Below are positions 1 to 9,423 of a stretch of DNA of 40,000 nt, piece after piece. Within the stretch, counting starts at the first letter, position 1. Each line of letters begins with the position of its first letter. Under the pieces are notes generated by a model, which had not been told where the DNA came from, ran no database searches, and saw only the letters and a list, made by a program, of their open reading frames with translations. Made by a program: the position numbers and the translations under genes. Origin of the DNA: Prorocentrum cordatum (Eukaryota > Sar > Dinophyceae > Prorocentrales > Prorocentraceae); assembly GCA_963575745.1 (NCBI GenBank), contig CAUYUJ010020549.1:237501-277500 (forward strand). The letters run 5' to 3'.

Positions 1-111
1 AGCAGCGAGGCGAGAATGGCCAACGGTTGCAACAGGCACTTTGGCGCGCAACGGGATTCATACGTCATCAGCTGCTTGCTCTGTCAGGGGTGAGCGAGAA
101 GACGCAGCTAG
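1..111. other. Left edge, no feature recognised
   Basis: GC-rich sequence with no coding, RNA or repeat signal I can support. The first repeat element begins at 112. Confidence 0.5.
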
Positions 112-286
112 AGGCCTCCTAGATAGAGTCCGAGTAGATGGGGTCGGAGGATCTCGCCGCATCGCCGATGCATCGGCGATACATCGGCGATGCATCGGCC
201 ATGCACTCGCCACGCCGGCGATGCATCATCGACGTCGGCGTGGAGAACATTGGGTCCCATGATCCCGCGACCCCATCTGGGAGGCC
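112..286 (+). mobile_element. Fold-back element family B, copy 1
   Basis: This copy starts with AGGCCTCCTAGAT and ends with the inverse (ATCTGGGAGGCCC). Inside are tandem hexamer-like runs of GCATCGGCGAT and its complement, so the whole segment can fold on itself. The second copy lies at 26555-26804 and has longer, cleaner arms. Short flank similarity after both copies (GCAGAG..CGGTGCACAC) suggests the element sits within a larger dispersed repeat. It codes for nothing; open frames here are by-products of the repeat. No clear target-site duplication is visible. Confidence 0.55.
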
Positions 287-299
287 CGAAGCAGCAGAG

Positions 300-1370
300 A
301 ACGGTGCACACGGCAACTTGCAGACGTCACCAACTGCGGGCTCGGGGCCGTGGCACGTGCCCTATACTGCAGCTACTGCAGCTGGTCGCGGCCTCGGTGG
401 CGGCTTCTGCTGTTGTGGAGGCGTCGGCAGTGGCAGCCTGGTGGGTTGCCAATCCCGGGTCGGGCGAAAGGGGGGGATAACACAGGGGGGCTTGAGAATC
501 AGCTCACGTAACTGATTCTCCCGGCGCCTCCCGGCGCCCATGTGTATCGAGGAACGGGCCCGGCGGCGAGGCCGAAACCAGCAGCATGCAGCAGATTTCG
601 TACCCCCCCTTCCCCAATCCCCCCTATTTCGTCCGGCCCGACAAGCAGAACAGGGCCCACCCCACGACCCCTCACGCCAGAGAAGGGGCCAGGGCGGCAG
701 ACGCGGCGCCTGGTGGGCAGCAGCAGCTGGGCTGCGAGGCGCAGGAGGCTGTCCCTGCCGACCTCCTGTGCTGTGGCACTGTGAAGAGGTGAAACCAATG
801 CCTAACGCCACCTGCTACGACGCTGTCAAACAGGTGACGCCACAGCCAAATGTCACCAGCTACAGACGACGCTGGGAACAACGAGGACGGTGGACAATGG
901 CAAGGAAAGGCAATGGCAGCAAGGAGCCGGAGCAGGAGCGAAAACCGTTATATCAGCTACAGCGATGAGAGCGACCAGCGCGATGCAGAGGGCAAAGGCA
1001 GCGGACGTGGAAGTCCCGCGCGCCCTCGAACACGATCTCGACTGGAGACACAGTGCAGGGCAAGTGGGGCAAGGAACGCTACGATTGCACTGTTTTGGAT
1101 CCGACCGAACAGACCGCCTTGATACGTTGGACGGACGGTCCGCGATCGCGATGTGGCAACGACAACTACCTGCCCCGCTATGTCATCTGCAGGAGGACAT
1201 GAGCCTCCAGACGTCATCAGCGACGGCGCTGGGGCGTGCCATTGAGGAAGGTTGGACAGTCGACCAGGCAGAGCACACAGCACCGAAGAGCTGCGGTGCA
1301 AAGCTGGGCTGCGAGAAGGGTGGCAAGCTGCGACATCTTTATCTGAGCTCGCGAGTTACTTAATTTAGTC
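300..1370. other. Non-repetitive stretch without a convincing gene
   Basis: Two overlapping plus-strand frames are open: 850-1122 with an Arg-Ser-rich stretch, and 890-1363 (157 codons, no recognisable domain). Neither shows a family motif, and both frames being open together argues against either being real. I see no RNA gene or promoter signal. Confidence 0.35.
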
Positions 1371-1374
1371 TCCC

Positions 1375-1605
1375 CCTCCTCTTTCCCTCCTCCTTCGGCA
1401 TCGATGTTGTCTCCACTCCTCCTCCCCCTCTCGGAAAATGGTGGTACGTACTATCCGGCGGCGGGAACTGGCAGCCGCTACTGTAGGCTCCCCCCTCTTC
1501 TTTTCCTGCTCTTTCGGCATCAATAGTGTCTCCCCACCTCCTCCACCTCGGACAGTGGCGGTACGTACTACCCGGCAGCGGGAAATGGCGGCGTGCGCGG
1601 CCGTC
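1375..1605. repeat. 120-bp direct tandem duplication (2 copies)
   Basis: Two adjacent units share TTCGGCATC, GTCTCC, GTACGTACTA and CGGCAGCGGGAA at the same spacing of about 120 bases (for example TTCGGCATC near 1393 and 1513). They differ by point changes, so the duplication is not recent. No coding signal. Confidence 0.6.
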
Positions 1606-1654
1606 GTCTCAGCGCTGTGGAGTGATGTCGAGGCGGGCGCAAGCGTTTGCGAAA

Positions 1655-1656
<2 letters not shown>

Positions 1657-1692
<36 letters not shown>

Positions 1693-1693
1693 G

Positions 1694-1734
<41 letters not shown>

Positions 1735-1735
1735 A
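1657..1735. repeat. (GA)n microsatellite
   Basis: A GA dinucleotide run with one short A-rich interruption near 1690-1700. It is followed to about 1905 by purine-rich GGAG/GGGG sequence and runs of G, including nine-G tracts. Confidence 0.95.
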
Positions 1736-1929
1736 GAGATGAAGAGGGGGCGGGGAGGAGGGGGAGGAAAAGGGGAGGGTGGAGGAGGGAGGAGGAGGCA
1801 ACAGCAGCAGCAGCAGGAGAGCATAGGCTCGCGGTCCTCCGCGAGGAGGTGAGGGGGGGGCGGGGGCGAGGAGCCCGCAAGGGGGGGGGGGGCAGGGAGA
1901 GGCAGGCACGGGCGCGAGCTGCGAGCTCG

Positions 1930-2389
1930 TGCCGGGCAGGCGCCACAGCTCGCCTGGCCACGTTGTCGAAGCAAACAAACCCGAAGCCTCGGAGCAGTCT
2001 TTTGATCTGCGGCGTCGGCCCGGGGCGCCAGCCGGGGGGGGGAACTGGTATCAGGTCGGGCGTGTCCCCCTATAGGTATATTTTTTGGGGGAGACTCAGA
2101 ATAGTGAAAAAATAAGAGCTCAGAAATGTGCAACTAATAATGATACTAAGAATAATCAGCATCACAACAATAACAATAATAATAATAATCAAGCATCGCC
2201 CCCAGACTATTGTTGGACTATGTTTGACCACTCCTCCTGTAGAGGGGCATGCCCGACTGAACACTGGTAACATCCGCAGGTCGGCGGGCGCCACACGTTC
2301 GAGGCGCCGCTCGCGGGGGCGGGGTGGACGGGTGCCGTGCCCATGGAAGGGGGAGAGGCGGGGGCCTGAGTAGACAATCGGGGGGGAGG
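1930..2389. other. No gene recognised
   Basis: Mixed sequence with a short CAA/TAA-rich patch (about 2165-2190). No coding, RNA or element signature found. Confidence 0.4.
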
Positions 2390-2464
2390 GAGAGGGGGAA
2401 GAGGAGGAGGAGGAGAGGGAGGGAGGAGGGGGAAGGAGGAGGAGGAGGGAGAGGAGGAGGGGGA
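2390..2464. repeat. GGA-rich polypurine tract
   Basis: Imperfect GGA/GGGA repeats on the plus strand. The purine/pyrimidine asymmetry gives long open frames of Glu/Arg/Gly or Ser/Pro/Leu that should not be read as genes. Confidence 0.9.
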
Positions 2465-2505
2465 CCAGAGTAGACAACGAACCCAAGATGTACCCACAAT
2501 GCTGC

Positions 2506-2592
2506 ATGTATACCTGGTCGTCCCAAGTCCCCTCCTCGTAAGCCCCTGCACATACACCTGGTCGTCCGAAGTCCCCTCCTCGTGAGCCCCTA
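2506..2592. repeat. ~45-bp tandem repeat, 2 copies
   Basis: The unit with ACCTGGTCGTCC, then AAGTCCCCTCCTCGT, then AAGCCCCT or GAGCCCCT occurs twice in direct succession with few differences. Confidence 0.75.
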
Positions 2593-2599
2593 GTGCACC

Positions 2600-3077
2600 T
2601 TCCTTCTGACTGCACGCCACAAGCGTCCCGTCAAAACCCAGCACCCTATGGGTCCTCGCGTTCAGGCGAGGGCACCCTTTCGAAACGGAACGGCCCTGCA
2701 TGCTTCGAGCGACTCGTCCGCCGGCCCTGCCTGCCGGAGGGGAAAGGCGTGGTTGACAGTCGGCTGTCCCCTTCACCCCTTTCCCCCTCCCCTGGGGCCC
2801 CAAATCCTGGCAGAGGAGCGCGGCGCCAGTGGGGGGCGGCGACGAGTTCGTCAACGCACCTCTGGGGCCCTCGGAGCCTTCGAATCCGCCCTCCCGTGGA
2901 GGCCAAGATGCCCCAACTGCCCTCTAATGCAGTTCCAAAAGAGGCTCCATCTCGCCGGAGAGGCCTCAAGAACACCCTGGATGCCCTCAACATGGCCTAA
3001 GACGCCCCAAAACGATCCCAAGAAGATCCCCCAGGAGAGCCTAAACAAAACAAGCACCGCTGATTTTACATACGCTT
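2600..3077. other. No gene recognised
   Basis: GC-rich, with overlapping open frames on both strands but no motif. The last 80 bases contain CCCAAGA-type short repeats like those that dominate 30.3-32.8 kb. Confidence 0.4.
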
Positions 3078-3166
3078 GGGCTTTGGACGCCCGGAATTGG
3101 TGCGGTGAAAATTGGCACGATGCCCGACAGCAGATGTTGTCCCAAACCGACAGCGGCAACTTTGGA
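3078..3166. repeat. Family E repeat fragment (left half)
   Basis: Matches the left arm of the fold-back repeat at 26341-26546: GGACGCCCGG, a G(G)AAAA-TTGG-ACGATGCCC block, then AGATGTTGTCCC and CGACAGCGG. A related fragment lies on the other side of the fold-back D element, at 3399-3485. Confidence 0.55.
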
Positions 3167-3398
3167 TGAGCAGGGACCGACAGTCCCGGCATTCCTATAG
3201 GCCTACCACGACATGTTCTCAGAACCCCAAAATGGTCAAACAACAAAAGCAATGACCTTAGAATATGAACACGATGTGTTAATACAAGACGGTCTCAGCC
3301 AGCATTGTTCTGAGAACGCCTCGTGCAGACCACACAAGGTTCTTAGGACATTCTTTGGTGGGCCTGCAGGCAAGCCAGGACGCTTCGCCACTGCTCGA
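3167..3398 (+). mobile_element. Fold-back element family D, copy 1
   Basis: About 230 bp with long imperfect terminal inverted repeats. The left arm runs TGAGCAGGGACCGA..GGCCTACCACGACATGTTCT..AGAACC. The right arm is its inverse: GGTTCT..ACATTC..GGTGGGCCT, then AGGACGCTTCGCCACTGCTCGA. Arms of about 60 bases are alignable at roughly 70% by eye. Copy 2 is at 15771-15962. The copy interrupts or abuts family E fragments on both sides. Non-coding, presumably non-autonomous. Confidence 0.65.
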
Positions 3399-3485
3399 CA
3401 GATGTTGTCCAACATCGACAGCGGCCACTGCTGGGCAAACGGCCTCCTGTCTCACACGGACAACGACCGCGGCGAGACGCCGACG
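3399..3485. repeat. Family E repeat fragment
   Basis: AGATGTTGTCC, then CGACAGCGGCCACTG and CGGCCTCCTGTCTC match the middle of the family E element at 26341-26546. Its position against element D suggests nested insertion or shuffling. Confidence 0.5.
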
Positions 3486-4017
3486 GACCAAGGACGGCGG
3501 CCTCGCCACGCCGACCTGCCCCGGGCGGGGCCCGCAGAGGACCTCATCTTTTCGCTTTTGGGCAGCCCGACGCGCGCCAACGCGCGCCCATACGGCGTAC
3601 CCATGCCGATCGTCCAGATGGCTTTCTGGATGCTTTTTGCGCTCTCGCCTTTCCTGGCCCCCGAGAGATCCAGAACGACCCGCTGGCCCCCCCCAGAAAC
3701 GGCGCGAGACAGGGGCACCCGAAAAGGCCGAAACGGCGATGTGGAGGGCCCCGAGATGGGGAGCTCGCAGGGAGCTCGGGGGCCAGGACGGCCCAATGCC
3801 TTTGAATTACCTCCAAAATGCCCCCAGGACCCCCCCCCGGGGCCACCCAAGGCCCCGGGAACCCTGGAACACAGACTCGTCCACAGGAGCCTCGGGGCCA
3901 ACTTGTAGGCCCGCTGCGTCTCAGGGCCGGCGCCCGCCACGCGACCACTGATGACCCTGATCCAGACATGGGGGGGCGGAACAAGAAACCCGCATTGCAC
4001 CAGCATGCAAACGTATC
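3486..4017. other. No gene recognised; contains a dispersed fragment
   Basis: Several long overlapping frames are open on both strands, without motifs. The segment around 3873-3935 (AGGAGCCTCGGGGCCAACTTG and the CCCGCTGCGT that follows) recurs in diverged form at about 4276-4340, so part of this stretch is repetitive. Confidence 0.4.
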
Positions 4018-4260
4018 CGCTTGTGCGACCGCGCAGACGCGCGCCGCGGCTCGGCAGAGAGGCCCACCACCGCGACGCGCACAGGAAACGTCAAGCCTCC
4101 ACGAGACAACGGCGAGAGACTACAGACAACCCGACGACGACCACGAGTCCACTGCCCCTCAGGGAGGCCGCAAAACACTGAGAAACAACACGTGTGGCTC
4201 AGGCTCCAGCCCTTCGTTTGTTTCCCCACCGTCAAATAACAAGTGATTAAAAGGCAGAAG
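4018..4260 (+). repeat. Dispersed repeat family G, copy 1 (uninterrupted)
   Basis: Aligns along its length with 7498-7960: CGCTTGTGCG, CGCGCCGCGGC, CCGCGACGCGC, CCTCCACGAG, then GGCCGC-AAACACTG, CGTGTGGCTCAGGCT and CAGCCCTTCGTT. The copy at 7498 carries a 184-bp MITE that is missing here, so this locus preserves an approximate empty site. No coding function visible. Confidence 0.65.
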
Positions 4261-4567
4261 AAATATTCTCAGTGGCCTCCGCAGGAGCCTTAGGGCGAAC
4301 TTGCAAACCCGCTGCGTGGCAGGGTCGCTCTTGGGATACCCCTGGCGCCAAACGCACCCGAGAGAGTGCCAACTGGCAGCGTAGCTCATTGTGGCAGGAT
4401 GATGGAGGCATTTTTGTTTTCCTCTGACGCACGCGCCCACTGCGCAAAGATCCTCACTCACCGTCTGATGAGCTGAACTGATTGATCAACCACTGCGCTA
4501 CCTCTAGCCCTCCGCGGGCACGCGCGCTGGCACGTCCAGACGCACTCAACCCGCGCCAACCCCCTGA

Positions 4568-5884
4568 ATGGAAGAGCGCCGTGGGCCCACCTGCTGTGAG
4601 GGTGTCCGAGGCTCAGCCTCTCCTGCACACGTGCGTGCCCCAGGCCTCCAGCGAGGGCAAAGAGCGCGCTGCTGCTGCCAAGGCTTCCGTTTCGACGCCC
4701 ATCGCGGTCGCGCTAAGGGCCTCGGCGGCCGACTCCTTGTCATCCAATTGCCGGCCGAGGAGGCCTTGGACCACTTGCTGGTCGAGCGCGGCCACGCCAT
4801 CTTCGGCACCTCTCTCCAGGCCCTCCGCCTGGCCGCTCGCTTTCCCCGTTCGCCCCTCTGGCGCTCGCGCGTGGCTCACCACGCTGACTCGCCCGGGCTG
4901 CTGCCTGTCTGGGTCCGCGCCGGGCCCTCCCTCGATCCCTGGGCCGCGGCCGCCGTGGCCGGGATCGTCGCCTCCTCCGCCCTCCCCCCCTACTTCGACG
5001 CCTCCTCCCCCCGAGGTCAGCACGTCCTCCGGGTCTGCGCGCGCGCCCGGCTGCTCCAGGAGCGGCCCCAGCGGCCGCGCTACGACGAGGAGGGCCTGGG
5101 GGACGTCGACATCGAGGCCTCGTCGAAGCTCCCGTGGAGCTCCTGGCGCGCGGGCCTTGGTAAGGACGACCTCAGGCTCCTGCAGGTCTGGCGCGGGGGC
5201 GCCTCTTGCACCCCGACGCGGCGGGCCGACGGCCAGGCCCCCTGCCCGTTCTGCGGGCACGCCGCCGCCTCGGCCCGGCACTTCTGGGCCGAGTGCCCCC
5301 GCTTCGGGCCCGACCGCGCCGCCCTCGGTCGGAGGTGCGGCGTCGCTGAGGCCTGGTGGGCTAGCCAGCCTAGGGTCACAGCCAAGACTGGCTGGATCAC
5401 CTTCGCCGCCGGCTCCAGCACTGAGGCCCGGTCGCGCCTGCAGGTGATGGCGTGCGAGCTCGGGATCCGCATCCTGGGCGCGCTGCCCCGGGACGCCGTC
5501 CCGGCCCCAGCTCGCAGAAGGCCTGCGGATCGGCGGCCCGCCGCGGCCGGCCCTGACGGTGCTCGGGCCTCGAAGCGGCGGCCTGCGCCTCCCTCTCCCC
5601 CTCCTGACACGGCTCAGGCGGGCGACCAGGCTGAAAACGACGACGGCATGTGCTGCGACGCCGACATCGCTGACGACCCGCCCCCGCCCCCGCCCCCGGT
5701 CGGTGGTGAGGTGGTGGTCGGTGCGCCCTGCACGAGACGCACGCGGGAAGTGTCTCCCGTGCCCCTGTCGCCCGGCCGCCGCTCGCGGCGGAGGGTGGAA
5801 TCCCTGCCGGAGAGGCCCCGGCGACGGCTTCGCCCTACCTCCTCCCCTCCCTCTCCTCGACGGACCCGGTGTCGGAGAGGTTGA
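4568..5884 (+). CDS. C-terminal part of a LINE-type retrotransposon reverse transcriptase polyprotein (5'-truncated)
   Basis: A 438-residue GC3-rich frame; the ATG directly follows an in-frame TGA (4565-4567), so the upstream part is absent or frameshifted. Residues 216-233 form a zinc finger C-x2-C-x8-H-x4-C (CPFCGH..ARHFWAECPRF), preceded by a leucine- and tryptophan-rich stretch ending in VWRGGASCTPTRRADG. This arrangement is known downstream of the polymerase domain in LINE-like elements. A second block, WWASQPRVTAKTGWITFAAG (about 252-271), resembles the tail of dinoflagellate retroelement proteins as I remember them. From about 330 on the protein is Pro/Arg-rich and low in complexity. 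The polymerase domain itself (YADD-type box) is not in the window. The role would be target-primed reverse transcription in the full element; this copy is presumably inactive. A 451-codon antisense frame over the same bases is a shadow. Confidence 0.68.
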   Translation: MEERRGPTCCEGVRGSASPAHVRAPGLQRGQRARCCCQGFRFDAHRGRAKGLGGRLLVIQLPAEEALDHLLVERGHAIFGTSLQALRLAARFPRSPLWRSRVAHHADSPGLLPVWVRAGPSLDPWAAAAVAGIVASSALPPYFDASSPRGQHVLRVCARARLLQERPQRPRYDEEGLGDVDIEASSKLPWSSWRAGLGKDDLRLLQVWRGGASCTPTRRADGQAPCPFCGHAAASARHFWAECPRFGPDRAALGRRCGVAEAWWASQPRVTAKTGWITFAAGSSTEARSRLQVMACELGIRILGALPRDAVPAPARRRPADRRPAAAGPDGARASKRRPAPPSPPPDTAQAGDQAENDDGMCCDADIADDPPPPPPPVGGEVVVGAPCTRRTREVSPVPLSPGRRSRRRVESLPERPRRRLRPTSSPPSPRRTRCRRG

Positions 5885-6010
5885 GTTGGTTTGATTTTTT
5901 AGTTGTTTTTGGGGTCTCCCATGTTTTCTGACTCCGGCTAGGCTTTGCGTGGCCGGATTCTTCCACACCTTTAATTACTTTCTCGGCCTCCGGCCGAGGG
6001 CGTCAAGGCA
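5885..6010 (+). mobile_element. 3' untranslated end of the retroelement
   Basis: T-rich sequence (GATTTTTTAGTTGTTTTTGG) follows the stop codon directly, in contrast to the GC-rich coding part, and then GC-rich sequence with the inverted pair CGGCCTCCGGCCG. No poly(A) tail or clear target duplication was found, so the true 3' end is uncertain. Confidence 0.4.
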
Positions 6011-6492
6011 TCATGAAGCCTGTCAGCCACATCATCCTCTAAGCGCGGCCACGCCGAGGCTGCTGGACTCAAACGGCGCGCCCGCCGAAGGCGCTACAAA
6101 ATCTGCCGCGAAAAGATCGCGCGCAAAGCCAGGGTCCGCTGAGAGGAAGATTGGCGAGATCGGCGCCTGCGCAGCACTGCCAAACCAGTGTCGCGCGAAG
6201 GCAGACCCCGCCGCCCCAAACGGGCGCGCCAGGAATTCGAGCACCTTATCTCATGGTGCTGCCTCTGCCCGAGTAGTCACTGCAACGGGCGCATGATCGG
6301 ATTGAACCGGCATTGTCTTAAACGCTCATTGAAAATCTTCCTTGCGGAAGCGCGGGCTTGCTCTGGTTTTCGCCATTGCGCGTGCCCGCGCCACCCCCGC
6401 GGAAGTGTCGAGCGAGTCGTGCTGCGTGACTTCGGGGATGACGGTGGCGCCATTTGCCCCGTCGGTCGTGAAATCGCTTATGGCGCGCGCCC

Positions 6493-7233
6493 CTAGCGCG
6501 CCCGCGCGGCTTCCGACTCCCGCCAGCCTTCGTCGACGGGGAATCGGGCAGTCAAGAGCGAGCGCGCGCGCGAAAGGCGCGCCGAGTAAGCTTTCTGTTG
6601 GACCACTTCCCCCGAACACTTTTGGCAGAAAACTTCACTGAGAGACCTGTCTGGCACAATCGACCTACGAACTCTCGCCGAAGTCGCGGCATTCTGCACG
6701 CTTGTCTGTGCCTCTGAATCTGCGAACCGCGCGGCGACATCGTATCGCAAAGCTTTGAATATCGAACTGCCGCAAGGCTTCGGTTGCCCCAATATTGACA
6801 AGCCGTGCGACAAGCTATGTACGAGAGCGGCCGCGTCAAGCCACCGACTGCTCAACAACACTTCTGAAATAAGCATGCGATTTCTCTCCGGACCAATCGC
6901 TTGACTGACGTGCGGTGGCAAATCCTGCGCAGCACGCTGCCAAGCTGTCGCGCTTCCCAGAAAGATGTTTGTTCCAAACCTGTAGCGGTGGAGACTGTGC
7001 GGGGACATGGCCGTTCCTGCCGCCGCGGCGTTGCCGAGCATAGCAGGCAGCCAAGTGCCAAGCTCCTCCTCTGGCGGCGACTGGGCCCACTCGGAACGAG
7101 TTGGCGGGTCCATCGGCGCACGCCTTATCCCTGTCCAAACTGCTTCGGCGAAGGGCCGCTGCGAAGTCAGCGAAGAGTCCTTGCCGCAAGATTCAGCATC
7201 CTCCCCGGGCGCAACAGATAGCCCGTCTCTCAC
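6493..7233 (-). CDS. Possible hypothetical protein, 246 codons
   Basis: ATG at 7233, TAG at 6493. Unlike most open frames here it has no low-complexity runs and has mixed amino acid use including Trp, Ile and Phe. The centre (about residues 80-170) reads like a folded domain with leucine-rich helices; a C-x2-C pair is at 203-206. I recognise no family. The codon bias is weak, and shorter frames on other strands overlap, so it could be chance, an exon or a decayed gene. Neighbouring 6030-6490 shows no better candidate. Confidence 0.28.
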   Translation of the reverse strand: MRDGLSVAPGEDAESCGKDSSLTSQRPFAEAVWTGIRRAPMDPPTRSEWAQSPPEEELGTWLPAMLGNAAAAGTAMSPHSLHRYRFGTNIFLGSATAWQRAAQDLPPHVSQAIGPERNRMLISEVLLSSRWLDAAALVHSLSHGLSILGQPKPCGSSIFKALRYDVAARFADSEAQTSVQNAATSARVRRSIVPDRSLSEVFCQKCSGEVVQQKAYSARLSRARSLLTARFPVDEGWRESEAARAR

Positions 7234-7497
7234 TGGTTGTCGCTCTCTGCGCCCGAGTCGCCCTCTGCTTCTCCAGGTACAGTCGGGACGGTGACCTAAG
7301 GAACCCTAAATAAGGAACGAGGCCTCCTTTTCCCACAAGTTCAACCTCGATTTCCGATGGAAACCCTAAGGAAAACCCGAGGCAAACTTTGAAACAATCA
7401 AGGAACACCGAGCCCCTCCCCAGCGAGAAGGGTTCCTTCTTCAAGGCCCCGACTGTACGTCCGACTCTGCCATGGAGCCGGCAGGCGCAAACGCAGC

Positions 7498-7960
7498 CGC
7501 TTGCGCGCCTGCACGAGCAACGCGCCGCGGCAGAGCGCCCGGGCAGCAAGGCCAGCCGCCGCGACGCGCCACAGGAGCGTCGAGGCTCCACGAGGCAACA
7601 GCGACAGGCAACAGACAGAGCAGACAGCGACAGGCAACTGACGACGCCAACGACAAGTCTACTCCAGATTTCGTAATAAAAGGGAGGGGGTCTGGACCCT
7701 CCAAGACAAGCCACTTCAGACCTCCCCCGTGGGAGAACCCTCCAAAACATCGTCCCCAGACCCCCCAGGCCCTCCAAGATAGCCTGGAAGAGACCCCCCC
7801 CCCGAAATGAGACCCCCCTCCCTGTATTATGAAATCTGGAGTACGTCTTCCCAGAAAAGGGCCGCCAAACACTGCGACACAACACTCGTGGCTCAGGCTG
7901 CAGCCCTTCGTTCGTCGTCCCTCTCTAAAGCAACAATCAATTAGAAGGCTGAAAGGAACA
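7498..7960 (+). repeat. Dispersed repeat family G, copy 2 (split by a MITE)
   Basis: Matches 4018-4260 on both sides of the MITE at 7660-7843. The left part shares CGCGCCGCGGC and CCGCGACGCGC. The right part resumes with GGGCCGCCAAACACTGCG and CGTGGCTCAGGCTGCAGCCC. Confidence 0.65.
7660..7843 (+). mobile_element. TA-flanked MITE family A, copy 1 (184 bp)
   Basis: Ends are TACTCCAGATTTCGTAATAA and the inverse TTATGAAATCTGGAGTA. Terminal inverted repeats are about 30 bp and continue into GGGAGGGGG / CCCCCCTCCC. TA on both sides, CTCC-type ends and small size suggest a Tc1/mariner (Stowaway-like) non-autonomous element, which duplicates TA on insertion. It has no coding capacity. Copy 2 at 13157-13339 is about 95% identical by eye, so both are recent. 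The insertion splits repeat G; the copy at 4018-4260 shows the unfilled site. Confidence 0.8.
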
Positions 7961-8209
7961 TCGCTCCCCCAGGCCACGACCGGGACCCCAAGAAACCCCG
8001 CCACAGACGCGGAGGAAGAGGAGGCGCCGAACCAACAACAACCATACGCAAGCAGTTCGGCGGGAAGTGGTAAACACACGCCTACTCAATCGGAAGCCGA
8101 ACATCTCCTCCGAGTGTCGGCGGGAAGGAGTACGCCTCTCGAGTAAGGAAAACGCACACATATCATCACACTGGTCAGCGAGGTGTCCAACGAGAAACCG
8201 TTTTGAAAA

Positions 8210-8950
8210 CAGACCGCCGCCCACCGTGTGACTGCTTCACGAATGTACACTTCTGGTCATGACTGAGCTTCGAGGACACGTCAAGCGAGCCCCGTTGGGA
8301 CCGCCTGCAAGTGATACATATGGTCAGGCTTCTGGCCTTGCCTTTTGAATGAGGCCTCAAACGATAATCTAATGTTGAAAAAGGAACCGTGCCCCCATCT
8401 CTGAAGCTGATGCAAGCCTTTAAAACGAATGTGCACGGCGCTGAGGCAATGGCCTCATTTCGAAAACAGCCCGTGCTCCATCCTGATGCCAGTTGCACGC
8501 TTTGAGACCGAATTCGCACGGCGATAGGGCGAGAACCCCAGTTTGAAAACGAGATACCCTCCATCCCCGTAGCTATTGCAAGATTGTATTTCGACCGCGT
8601 GCGGTGCTGAGGCGACAACACCGTCTGACAACGACCTGCCCTCAATCCTGCTAGCAGTTGCATCCTCTGCATACGCATGTGCACAGCGCTTAAACGCGAG
8701 CTGCTTTTTGTAGACGATCCCACTCCATCCTGGTAACTGTTGCAGGCTTGTAAGACATACGTTCGCGGCACCAGTGAGGCGAGAGCTCATTTGTGAAGGC
8801 GTCCGCCTGTGCTGGTAGGCTGTTGCAAGATTTCAAAGCGGGTGTGCGCGGCGCGCAGGCGAGAATCCCTCCCCCTCCTTCCCCTCCCGCCCGCCACGCC
8901 CTCTTCCGCCCCCCCTCCATCCCGGCTGCTGCAAATTTCAAACTGCTGCA
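8210..8950 (-). repeat. ~83-bp satellite array (about 8 diverged copies)
   Basis: The motif CTCCATCCTG-TAGC-GTTGCA recurs near 8393, 8476, 8559, 8641, 8727 and 8809, a period of about 83 bases. Each unit also has a GTTTGAAAAC-like piece and a CGGCGCTGAGGCGA-like piece. Copies are diverged. In reverse complement the unit matches arrays at 29400-29700 and 32925-33245, so this is one dispersed satellite family in inverted orientation here. Confidence 0.75.
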
Positions 8951-9263
8951 AGATCAGACGTGGCTGGGAAATCTCAGGCGAATCGCCCTGCCCGCCCCTC
9001 CGACACGTCTGCTGGTGCGACAGGCAGGAGTGATCTATGAGGGAAACAGGGGTGGGAGAGGTGAGGGAGGAGGGGGAGAATCGAGGAGGATGAAGATGGA
9101 AATGCGTCCCCTCCTTCACCTCCTCCTCCTCCTCCTGCTGGCCTGGGGGTCTCCGAGGTCGCTGGGGATTGTCCAGGAGGCGCCCCGAAATTTTCCTGAA
9201 GGCCTGCGGATACCCAGGCAAATCCAACATTGCTCAACAAAATGTCCACCCTCGAGGATCGAG
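8951..9263. other. No gene recognised
   Basis: Ends of the satellite array give way to CTCC/GGAGG-rich sequence. The open frames here come from purine or pyrimidine runs. Confidence 0.4.
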
Positions 9264-9350
9264 GGGGAGGAGGAGGAGGAGGAGGAGGAGGAGGAGAAGG
9301 AGGAGGAGAAGGAGGAGAAAAGGGAGGAGGAGGAGGAGGAAGAGCAAGAA
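9264..9350. repeat. (GGA)n tract
   Basis: GGA repeats with occasional AAG variants, directly upstream of the pentamer array. Confidence 0.95.
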
Positions 9351-9423
9351 GAGGGACAAAACATGAGGATCAATTATCCCAGTGCGACCCTACCTAGGAG
9401 TTGGAGCATTCAGGAAAGCAACA

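Noticed and set aside
4613-5968. 451-codon minus-strand open frame
   Set aside because: Antisense shadow of the retroelement tail; GC3-rich coding on the plus strand keeps the opposite frame open. It has no motif of its own.
6280-6370. tRNA gene on the minus strand (CCGGTTCAATCC resembles a T loop)
   Set aside because: The flanking bases do not form a T stem, and no D arm or anticodon arm can be drawn.
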